Of a DNA stretch of 25,717 nt, positions 16,801-22,197 are shown one piece after another. Each line of letters begins with the position of its first letter. The stretch's first letter is position 1. The position numbers were made by a program, and so were the translations under genes. The notes beneath the pieces were generated by a model. It worked only from the letters and a program-made list of their open reading frames with translations. It was not told where the DNA came from and searched no databases. Source of the DNA: JBDSWU01 sp038230395 (GTDB taxonomy: Bacteria > Patescibacteriota > Saccharimonadia > Saccharimonadales > UBA4665); the NCBI GenBank assembly GCA_038230395.1, contig JBBRNI010000011.1, forward strand, positions 1 through 25,717, in the 5' to 3' direction.

Positions 16801-17365
16801 CAAAGATGTTACTAGCAAAGTTAGCTGCAGCTTTGACCACTACACCCTGGAGCGTGGTAGTACCATCAACCGTCAGGTCGCCTTTAATCGTGGTGTTATC
16901 ACGAACCTGCAAATTACCGTTGAGAGACAGAGTCTGACCTTTGAGGGACAGGTCTGGTTTAAAGTTAGGGACGGTTACGGAACTCGAGGCTGGAAATTGC
17001 TTGCTTGAGTGATGTGAAGACAAGCTAAGTACTCCCCAGGCACCCAGACATGCAACAATCAGTGCCGCGGTGAAGCCACCCAGCAAGACTGGCACGCGAG
17101 GCTGCGAGAAAATGTGTAAAATGCTCGGACGACGATTGCCAGGGTATGCAGTAGAGTCTTGTATAGGCTCTGGCCCTTCGGTTGACTCAAGATCCTGAGC
17201 CGGTAACGTTACTAGGGTGCTACCAGCTATTGGAGCTACTGGAGCAGTTTGCATCGATATATATTCGGGGTGAGGCACTACGTCATTAACCCGCCTAGGT
17301 TGGATTGAACCTGGCATCTGGGTGGATGGCATAGCCGCTCCCAATACTTTACCTTCTGGTGACAT
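10889..17365 (-). CDS. Giant membrane-anchored mosaic surface protein (beta-repeats, two propellers, Fn3-like, PA14)
   Basis: The 2158-residue product has a cytosolic N-terminus (about 1-90) and one membrane anchor (about 91-116) with the rest outside. Domains in rough order: short beta-repeats (LSVTGNSNFSGNITVNNV type, about 130-380); a beta-propeller-like region of seven repeats, six with a C-x4-C pair (about 383-735); more beta-repeats; an LVIVD-type propeller (about 928-1252, YVYALADDGLRIVDVTNPAAP); Fn3-like modules (about 1298-1525); a PA14 domain (about 1605-1745, ETYTFYTASDDGSRIYING); a jelly-roll-like segment (about 1858-1998); and a C-terminal domain (about 2040-2158). PA14 and propellers suggest glycan or protein binding, so an adhesin role towards a host cell is a reasonable inference. 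Translation starts in an A/T-rich leader with no Shine-Dalgarno. The stop codon is TAG. Confidence 0.9.
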   Translation of the reverse strand: MSPEGKVLGAAMPSTQMPGSIQPRRVNDVVPHPEYISMQTAPVAPIAGSTLVTLPAQDLESTEGPEPIQDSTAYPGNRRPSILHIFSQPRVPVLLGGFTAALIVACLGAWGVLSLSSHHSSKQFPASSSVTVPNFKPDLSLKGQTLSLNGNLQVRDNTTIKGDLTVDGTTTLQGVVVKAAANFASNIFVQGNGSFSGSISAANFTSSALSVTGNSNFSGNITVNNVSVSGNINAAGNVDVKGLLSAANFQGIFNGDGSKITNLSAVSCKDCVRLQGANPVAQSGNVSVNGAVGVTGSVSVSADVTVAGRITGSKLHIAAGSVTDALNVQDAIGADVLSIDTQHHRIAVNTLVPTTAGTLQPGSLSRGTISTVITANMQNIANDNDHWSVLGPDGFVRFGYYDGSSSTEHFVRCKDVNCSLKTDSVLEQDANNGLGSPVISLDAQGNAYLLYIVYSNPYVYHLAHCGDQDCTQSTIQTVATAALYGYNVGLSVDTQGLPRFVFDVYNYLVTRRTYGLEYVQCLNADCSSKTQTEIAGGDATTASFYEISTIAAGRDGLSRIAYIDAFSSKLVFVRCLSADCVQRTSTQVDEGNYYVSLAIGSDGLAKMTSQGAINRSQIRYTACKNADCTVTSKALIATNFQSGYSSLALDANNVPHISFYAGNDPTYTAPVQMYLAACADVNCSLNTAVQLTDIGKSGYTSSLHILTDGTMSIVYSKGDYGAVTVNLMHVLTPDGQDTRVKAVQSDGTTIGTPTSRFGTFYGQQIDLQSASAGSALIVNQVGINATDTYGNLISEGTGSLAQFQVNGQTRVEIDKKGSLLVSGDGTKNTTTTQIGGDSNAISIKLAGTQKFAVDNLGNVRLQDTNLIAASTAPINPASYARITALASVGSTTDLLQARDSSGSTVFNVGSTGNLVAGKSGNCAGCLPGYVTGLISTPSAPKVVKVVGDYAYVSSTETPTLSIYNVKDPDKPRQVASIGTQSAGGFVIDGNYLYVAMTRPNNGIQIYDISSPQQPKLISAFATNTGGVNDVVKQGNYVYALADDGLRIVDVTNPAAPLNKGLLTLSANGYGNTALTIVGSHVYFVNTYGSYGSFTNSGTLFAVDVSDPLVPTITSSINSENADYLTEFGDNVVAKGNYLYYSNTDDNTNNEVKAVDISDPANMRIVARAHVTAPNDLNHYVPGLGQNSHYSQINGDSLYVSSPEGFDVFDITNPASLVSKGSVTTGTYLFGFAVVNNRIYSVDLKEQLLRIYGFGSAKFNSGISAAALNVTGATTVGNIIVGGDATIKQSSLVVTGISAPTVTYAYAYTYFRSGTLSGAPGTKYYYRITSVANGHESAPTDETVFDMDNAYLYDPNLNYFSVIQPTVNGPGLLTGTYKYKYTNVSKYGESTLNGNDTTPITTNSESVSIAIINAGTNGVIRRNVYRCDATACSYKLVGAINDNTTTTFVDNNPTYGVDAPTINTARADTNSIILNFTPINGVKEYYIYRSLAPGGPYTKFSTLAPSTYSFDGTNGFYIDTGSTPGVIAAPPIVSEVGRVGIGTDAPKANLHVAGTALFQNTSQDPIGLKVMDGAGGEVLSVNTAAHTLDLPGGSINAQGIVLGGQVSGLNQKWYNSDSTTYKTVGSGVLATSFVDAPINYTNLVSSRPSGVNQDYINADFSGHIKADYTETYTFYTASDDGSRIYINGQQIVNNWFDQGVTERSGTISLVAGQTYAIDVQFYKGVGGAAVTASWSSPSTPKALIPKDHLFSTASSGVTIKASSGQTAPVLQAQDTAGNVLTSIGPDGSISTISTNSVAILARAGTVATTPIVARGFSGQTADLFQATDSAGNVVFNVDASGNIAVGPSGSTLAVQKDSANYIVDPTFFAGVPVGRGSGTRQAVTGKLGTATGRAIKITPNNDWTTIGAGCPLSGAPGTYTMSFIAWTDIGTAPVQALDGPGTGVGTITATSTPKRYDLTWTHGNTCNSFEIGPSGGTNPVYIADWQVEAGSTGSNFIYGDGGSGFAWSGAANSSVSTRAAGLYVGSGLFAQGALVVKSATFNGTLSVNGHIITGNTSGTTSAAVGAGAGTGASCSVSGNDTAGTVTVTSGSSAAATGTVCTISFASSFAAAPKVVMTARTASGALLPIYQTSSTSNFVISAASAPATSTTYSYDYTAVQ

Positions 17366-17402
17366 ATTTTTATTGTCTTTTTATTTAGCTTATGCTGGGA
17401 GA

Positions 17403-17434
17403 ATTGTAGCATATATCGCAGCAATTTGTGTCAA
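17403..17434 (-). promoter_or_regulatory. Likely promoter for the giant surface protein gene
   Basis: On the minus strand there is a perfect -35 TTGACA (17434-17429) and an extended -10 TGC-TACAAT (17411-17403). The spacer to TACAAT is 20 nt, longer than optimal, so the extended -10 may carry most of the activity. It lies in the 76-nt gap after parA and gives a leader of about 31 nt without a Shine-Dalgarno. Confidence 0.5.
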
Positions 17435-17441
17435 GTTTATG

Positions 17442-18203
17442 TTATTTTGTTCGAGCTAGAATCTCGCGGGCCAAAGCTTTGTATGCTCGGGCTCCCTTGC
17501 TCCATTTATCATGCTCAAAAATTGTTCGGCCAAAGCTGGGTGCTTCAGCCAGTCGCACATTTCGTGGTACTACTGTCTTGAACAGCTTGTCACCGAAGTA
17601 GTTTTTGACTTCTGATTGCACTTGCTCGCTCAAACTATTTCGTTTATCGAACATTGTTAGCACGATGCCTAGCAGCTCCAGCTGCGGATTTGTGCTGCCA
17701 CGCACTGCCTGAATGGTATTGAGCAATTGGCTTAAGCCTTCTAGTGCGTAGTATTCAGCTTGGACTGGTATCAGCACCGAGTTGGCGGCAGTTAGCGCGT
17801 TGATTGTTAATAATCCTAGCGACGGCGGACAGTCTATCAATATGTATTCATAGGTGGCCGTGGCTAGTGCTCGCTCTAGTACGAATTCACGTTGCGGCCT
17901 AGACACCAGCTCAATTTCTGAACCGGCAAGGTTGGCATTGCTGGGCACGACATATAATTGTGCGACATTAGTTTCGGCTACTGCAGCAGCAAGTTGTACC
18001 GTACCCGACATTACTTCGTACATGGTGTTCGGTAACTGTTCTTTGTTTAGGCCTAGTCCACTAGAAGCGTTTCCCTGCGGATCGAGATCAACAATCAGCA
18101 CCGAATGTTTTTCGGTGGCAAGTTGGGCGGCAACGTTAATCGTCGTAGTCGTTTTGCCGACGCCGCCTTTTTGATTCACGACTGCTATGATTTTTGGTTT
18201 CAT
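17442..18203 (-). CDS. parA: Chromosome partitioning ATPase ParA/Soj
   Basis: ParA is the nucleoid-binding ATPase that works with ParB to move replication origins. The 253-residue product has the deviant Walker A QKGGVGKTT (11-19), the A' motif DLDPQGN (39-45) and Walker B ILIDCPP (121-127). The length and the PQGNASSGLG stretch fit the chromosomal Soj type better than plasmid ParA with an added N-terminal helix-turn-helix. It ends 76 nt before the giant surface gene on the same strand; parB lies beyond that gene on the other strand. An extended -10 lies about 30 nt upstream of the ATG, and AGGT at -10 could serve as a weak ribosome-binding site. The stop codon is TAA. Confidence 0.96.
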   Translation of the reverse strand: MKPKIIAVVNQKGGVGKTTTTINVAAQLATEKHSVLIVDLDPQGNASSGLGLNKEQLPNTMYEVMSGTVQLAAAVAETNVAQLYVVPSNANLAGSEIELVSRPQREFVLERALATATYEYILIDCPPSLGLLTINALTAANSVLIPVQAEYYALEGLSQLLNTIQAVRGSTNPQLELLGIVLTMFDKRNSLSEQVQSEVKNYFGDKLFKTVVPRNVRLAEAPSFGRTIFEHDKWSKGARAYKALAREILARTK

Positions 18204-18231
18204 GCTAATACCTGTTTGCTCCGTTAATCCA

Positions 18232-18240
18232 AGTATAGCA
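18232..18240 (-). promoter_or_regulatory. Extended -10 promoter for parA
   Basis: On the minus strand TGC-TATACT (18240-18232) is a strong extended -10. The predicted leader is about 22 nt, long enough for a ribosome-binding site, unlike the parB transcript. Confidence 0.55.
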
Positions 18241-18333
18241 TGCTTGTGATGCTGGTTGGCTGTGTCAGTTAGCTAAGACTATATGGCTAGCCGTATAGTA
18301 CTAATAACTGATTGGTCGCTGATGATGCCACGG

Positions 18334-18342
18334 TGGTATGAT
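18334..18342 (+). promoter_or_regulatory. Extended -10 promoter for the anchored protein gene, probably leaderless
   Basis: TGG-TATGAT ends 8 nt before the ATG at 18351. There is no Shine-Dalgarno at a workable distance, so the mRNA probably begins at or within a base or two of the start codon. Confidence 0.5.
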
Positions 18343-18350
18343 GTATAGAT

Positions 18351-19199
18351 ATGCGATCAGCTCTAACCCATACCCTATTCGTCAGTCGAGCGCGACGCTT
18401 TGGCCTCCGGCTTTTAGTGAGCCTGCTGGCGCTGGCAATAATATATGGCGGTGCGGTTGCTCTCTACCAACATGGGCGCCACCGAGTCTCACCGTCGCAA
18501 AAACTAGCAATACTTCGCGCTGGACTAGATCAAACAGTCCTAGCTGGTGGCCATTTGTCGGCGTTTTCAGACAATAACAGCATCGCCGGCACAACGCTAA
18601 GCCAAGAATTTAACACCTATCAAGTTAATGTCACAAACCTTCAGACCAAACTGTCAGCCACGCCTCTCAACCAGTTGCGAAGCGGCCAACGTCGATCAGC
18701 TCAGGCAATTATCGACTTACAAAACCGAGCGATCGCCAGCTACAAAACCGCCTACAAGGCTTTGGCACAGCCGCTTTCGTATGACCCGTATACCGATCTC
18801 GGAAACTTGAGCATAAGCAAAGACTCATCAAAGCTGATTACACGCGCCAGAGCAGCTCAAAAAGGCCTGACAAGTAACGTTAGCGGCACAGTCGCCGCTA
18901 CTAGCGGCAGCTTGGCGGCCCAAGCCAGCCAGGCCCCAACTAACGTTGCCACGAGCCAAACTCAGGAGCTATTTGCCACTAGCGCTAGCTGCTTTGGCTC
19001 GCTGGCCGACCAAGTTATGGCTAAACAAGACAATGCTAGCCTAACCCGCCAGCGCTGCCTGCAAACATATCCGGCTTTACGAGCCCAGATTATTCATAAT
19101 ATTTTGGAGCTCAGCTTCAGCCAGCAATATTTCAACGATACTCAGAATGCTGCCCTGCCTCTTCTGAAACAACTTGATACAAAATTAGGCAGCAAATAG
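18351..19199 (+). CDS. Single-anchor secreted protein of unknown function
   Basis: The 282-residue product has an arginine-rich N-terminus, one membrane segment (about 18-40, LGLRLLVSLLALAIIYGG-like) and a mostly helical extracellular part rich in alanine, glutamine and serine. Two cysteines in the C-terminal third (ATSASCFGSL and RQRCLQTYP) could form a disulphide. I recognise no family and assign no function. It is divergent from parA and convergent with the TolB-like gene, whose stop codon is only 4 nt away. The ATG at 18351 is set by the adjacent promoter and has no ribosome-binding site. The stop codon is TAG. Confidence 0.75.
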   Translation: MRSALTHTLFVSRARRFGLRLLVSLLALAIIYGGAVALYQHGRHRVSPSQKLAILRAGLDQTVLAGGHLSAFSDNNSIAGTTLSQEFNTYQVNVTNLQTKLSATPLNQLRSGQRRSAQAIIDLQNRAIASYKTAYKALAQPLSYDPYTDLGNLSISKDSSKLITRARAAQKGLTSNVSGTVAATSGSLAAQASQAPTNVATSQTQELFATSASCFGSLADQVMAKQDNASLTRQRCLQTYPALRAQIIHNILELSFSQQYFNDTQNAALPLLKQLDTKLGSK

Positions 19200-19203
19200 G
19201 CGC

Positions 19204-19893
19204 CTAAAACGGGGCAAAGGCTGTGGTAACAGTTCCATTTGGACCAAACGCCGGGTAAGCCGTGGTGGCTTCGTCACCCTCATGGATCAAGCTGGTCTGA
19301 CCGCTGGCTATGTCATACGATTCAGCTTTCCAATCGGAGGGGCTGAGCTGGTTAGCATATATAACCTTTGTGCCATCGGTGCTGCCGCGCACCGAAGACG
19401 TGTCACCGCTGGTAAGTTGGCGGATCTGACGACCATCATAGTACTTAATTTGCCAGTGGTTACCATCCCACATGCGCCAAACTGCGTGGCTGCCAAACAA
19501 TGAGGGCTGCGAATTGGTGCCACTAAACGTCAATTGGGTCTCTGCAGCAGTCAATACGTTGTACATGAATATCTCACTACCACCGCTGAACAGACCCTCC
19601 CAGATCACGAACGGGCCGCTAGCTTGCGGATAAGTGTGGTTATAAGACGCGCTAGTTAGTATGATTTGCTGCTGTTTGTAGGTGTAATAGATCTGCTGAT
19701 AACCATCAACAACTTTGGTGCCCAGCTCAAGTTGGTTAGTCTGCAGATAGGTTGCCAGCTCGGAGGTGGTCGGCGCGGGGTCGGCTTTGACGCCGGGGTG
19801 CAACCCCAAAATAATGCCACCAGCGAGCACTAACGGTGGTAGCCAATTGAGTACCAGCTTGCGCAGCCGCCCAGACGGCATTAATCGACCCAT
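19204..19893 (-). CDS. Secreted TolB-like beta-propeller protein
   Basis: The 229-residue product has a signal peptide (about 12-37, hydrophobic core then GVKA before DPAP). The mature part contains repeated blades of the TolB/WD40-like type, for example IFMYNVLTAAETQLTFSGTNSQPS, IKYYDGRQIRQLTSGDTS and YDIASGQTSLIHEGDEATTAYPAF. These blades usually mediate protein contacts. It covers only about four blades, too few for a closed ring on its own, so it may dimerise or act as a partial propeller. Its ATG overlaps the end of the preceding 666-residue gene, and a second in-frame ATG at 19881 overlaps that gene's TAA as TAATG. Either implies coupled translation. The stop codon is TAG. Confidence 0.78.
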   Translation of the reverse strand: MGRLMPSGRLRKLVLNWLPPLVLAGGIILGLHPGVKADPAPTTSELATYLQTNQLELGTKVVDGYQQIYYTYKQQQIILTSASYNHTYPQASGPFVIWEGLFSGGSEIFMYNVLTAAETQLTFSGTNSQPSLFGSHAVWRMWDGNHWQIKYYDGRQIRQLTSGDTSSVRGSTDGTKVIYANQLSPSDWKAESYDIASGQTSLIHEGDEATTAYPAFGPNGTVTTAFAPF

Positions 19894-21881
19894 GCGAAGC
19901 CTTGATCTGGATCGGGTAGGACCGTTGGATCGGGGTTAAGTAAGAAGAATTCGCCGTGTCGCAGTTCTTGGTCAACACCCGGTTTGGTGATCATATCAGG
20001 GCATTCAGCTTTAGAAGTTGAAGTGTTTTGATACAGACTGAGCGGCGTAGCACTACCAGCGACATCAGGGTTTGGACGCTCAACTGGTCGAAAATGGTAC
20101 TCGGTCGCCGATGCGGCGTTGTTGTTTTGGATTAACCAGTCAAACTCGATGGTTTGACCGGTAGCCGCGGCAGTAGGCGTGCCAGAGGCTACAGTGGAGC
20201 TACGACCAAAGGTCTCGAGCCGAGTCGAAGCCGGCGTCAAAGCACTCAAAGTTAATGTCTGGTTGTCCGTTAAGTTGCTGGTGCCATAGGTCCACGGTGC
20301 GCCAGCCGTACCGTACGGCGCAACGTCAGTCCAGGTTCCGCTCAGGCAATCGCCGGTGCCGGTGGCTTGGTATTGCAGTTTGAAGTTAGTTGAATTAGCT
20401 GTCATGGCTTGGCCGCTAACCAGGATCTGAACCCGCAGACGCAAGGTAGTTTGGGCCTGAGCATCTGGAGGCAAATATTGAGCCGGAATAGCTGGCAGTT
20501 GGGTGTCTTGTGCTAGGTTCAGCCCCGCCCCGACTGGCCAGGGGTCAGCGACGTTGGTGTTGGTTGTGCTACCGGCGCTGGTATCAACGTACCAGCGGTA
20601 AGCGTTGAGCGTGAAACTAACCTTTTGGGCGATCACAACATTGAAGGACGGTACCATGTTGCTGAGGGTGTTCATAGTCATCGTAAGGCTGTGCAAGTGG
20701 TCGTTGGCAGATGACCCGCTGGTACCGTTGACCTTACCATTTATGGCTGTACCGAGTGAGGCACCATAGGTTGCTGAATAGGCTAGGCTACGGGTTGTAG
20801 TGCCCTGCGACGTGGCATTATAGGTGGCATTTGGCCGCAAAAATTGGTGGTAGAACGCCCCACCGACATTACTGAGCACCACCCAACCAGCGCCCGGGTC
20901 ACCATCAAATATAGATGTAATCGCTACCGATAGCGTTGGTAGGTTGGCGTTCGCCTGCCCCAATACTGGCTCAACATAGGGCGGCACATCACCTGTTGTA
21001 GTGCAGGTAAAGGTATTAGAGTTGGTGCTGCCCCCTGAAGTGTTGAGCGAGCCTGGAGGCGTGCAAGTTGGCGTGCCACAACCGCTGGAACAGGTTAGTG
21101 ATGAGGGCGCGGCATGGGTGTGGGTAGCCGGCGACACTGGACCAGTCTGGCCGTTAGTTTGGTTGTTGACTGTATTAGTTGAGTCAGCATCAAGTGCAGC
21201 AATTTTAACAGTATTTGATTCAGTATCGCTGCCACCGGTAGTGGTAGTTGTATTAATTCGGATAAGTCTCTGATCGTTAGTTGCTACTCTGGTAAAACCG
21301 CTGCTGGGCAATACGCCGGCAAACATAGCAATGGCATTCTGGGGAATGACGGTTGGTATGCCGGTGTATTTTATGAGTTGATAACTACGAAAGGCCGCAA
21401 GATCCGGGTTGGTAGCATCACCAGAGTCCGCGCCGTAGACAATTGCTACCGTCGGGTTTATGTGCCCAACAGCCGTTATTGCTCCTATGGCACTGACGAA
21501 AGACGCATTGGTGGTGCCCAAGCCAACGACTGATGAGCTAGCGGTTGGAGTATATGGCCGGCCAGCAACCGTAGTGGTCGCACCGAAGGTGTCAGTGGTG
21601 GCGGTGCCATATGGGAAGAAGCCGTCATAAGTTGTGATTACGGTCCAGCCCGAGGGGGCTGCTCCATTTGCTGGATCCCAAAAAAGGTACATGTTGGCGC
21701 CCGCGGCGCCGACATGAGCCGGCGAATACCAACTAAAATTAGCAACTATAAGCGCCATCAGCACGAAACAAATCTGGACACTACGATTTAGACGGGCTGA
21801 AGCCAAGCCACGCACCAATCGGCTCGACACTACTTTTGCCACAAGTCTGTAGCCTAGTCCCCTCCACTGCCTAATTTTCAT
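19881..21881 (-). CDS. Secreted tail-collar-like surface protein
   Basis: The 666-residue product has a basic N-terminus and a hydrophobic signal or anchor segment (about 34-60). Residues from about 65 (LFWDPANGAAPSGWTVITTYDGFFPYG) resemble phage tail-collar domains, with the PSGW start, G-F-F-P-G pattern and histidine-rich HTHAAPS and DHLHSL turns. The second half (from about 415, AYRWYVDTSAGS) has the LRLRVQILVSGQAM and FKLQYQATGTGDC pattern seen in extracellular beta-sandwich domains of CPR proteins, and ends in an acidic tail. The collar resemblance is by eye and moderate; the protein is more likely a cell-surface fibre or adhesin than part of a phage, since no other phage genes are nearby. 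The ribosome-binding site is weak (GAAAG). The stop codon is TAA. Confidence 0.75.
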   Translation of the reverse strand: MKIRQWRGLGYRLVAKVVSSRLVRGLASARLNRSVQICFVLMALIVANFSWYSPAHVGAAGANMYLFWDPANGAAPSGWTVITTYDGFFPYGTATTDTFGATTTVAGRPYTPTASSSVVGLGTTNASFVSAIGAITAVGHINPTVAIVYGADSGDATNPDLAAFRSYQLIKYTGIPTVIPQNAIAMFAGVLPSSGFTRVATNDQRLIRINTTTTTGGSDTESNTVKIAALDADSTNTVNNQTNGQTGPVSPATHTHAAPSSLTCSSGCGTPTCTPPGSLNTSGGSTNSNTFTCTTTGDVPPYVEPVLGQANANLPTLSVAITSIFDGDPGAGWVVLSNVGGAFYHQFLRPNATYNATSQGTTTRSLAYSATYGASLGTAINGKVNGTSGSSANDHLHSLTMTMNTLSNMVPSFNVVIAQKVSFTLNAYRWYVDTSAGSTTNTNVADPWPVGAGLNLAQDTQLPAIPAQYLPPDAQAQTTLRLRVQILVSGQAMTANSTNFKLQYQATGTGDCLSGTWTDVAPYGTAGAPWTYGTSNLTDNQTLTLSALTPASTRLETFGRSSTVASGTPTAAATGQTIEFDWLIQNNNAASATEYHFRPVERPNPDVAGSATPLSLYQNTSTSKAECPDMITKPGVDQELRHGEFFLLNPDPTVLPDPDQGFAWVD

Positions 21882-21981
21882 TTTTTGCTTTCATATATCT
21901 GTATCAGACCATGCTAAAAGCATAGCCTTTATAACTAAGGATACCACTCAGAAGCTGATTTATAAAGCTGGTGAATCGCCT

Positions 21982-22110
21982 CTAAGCAGCCTGGAACATA
22001 GCGTCGGTCATGATCATCTTACGCAGTTGCTCCTGCTGGCGGCGTTCGGCTAGTGATAGTCTTTTGAGTAATCGGTCGTCTTGCTGTTTGCGTTGTTTTT
22101 CTTGTTTCAT
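21982..22110 (-). CDS. Small charged protein, 42 residues, unknown
   Basis: A short open frame encodes a product that starts MKQEKQRKQQDDRLLKRLSL and ends MIMTDAMFQAA. It is very rich in Lys, Arg, Gln and Glu in its first 31 residues, so it should form one long charged helix, and has a methionine-rich hydrophobic end. An AAAAGG Shine-Dalgarno lies about 7 nt before the ATG. It sits between two surface protein genes on the same strand, 100 nt before the 666-residue gene and 87 nt after the beta-repeat gene, so it is probably in the same transcript. I recognise no family. It could be a small regulator or a chaperone-like helix. The stop codon is TAG. Confidence 0.6.
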   Translation of the reverse strand: MKQEKQRKQQDDRLLKRLSLAERRQQEQLRKMIMTDAMFQAA

Positions 22111-22166
22111 AATTTACCTTTTAATTTTTGTTTAATATTTTAGTATTTTTGTAATGTGTATTTTGT

Positions 22167-22197
22167 TTATCCTGATTGGTAAAACATATCAGCCTCC
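22167..22197 (-). promoter_or_regulatory. Strong Shine-Dalgarno with a six-codon reading frame after the beta-repeat gene
   Basis: Directly after the TAA of the beta-repeat gene comes GGAGG (22197-22193). Five bases later an ATG opens a frame of only six codons (MFYQSG) that ends at 22167. This is the best ribosome-binding site in the window. It may be a remnant of a lost gene start or a tiny leader frame ahead of the 42-residue gene. Confidence 0.3.

Noticed and set aside
9641..18203. parS sites near parAB
   Set aside because: I found no match to the 16-bp consensus palindrome on either strand; only the half-site GTTTCA occurs, in the repeat ends.
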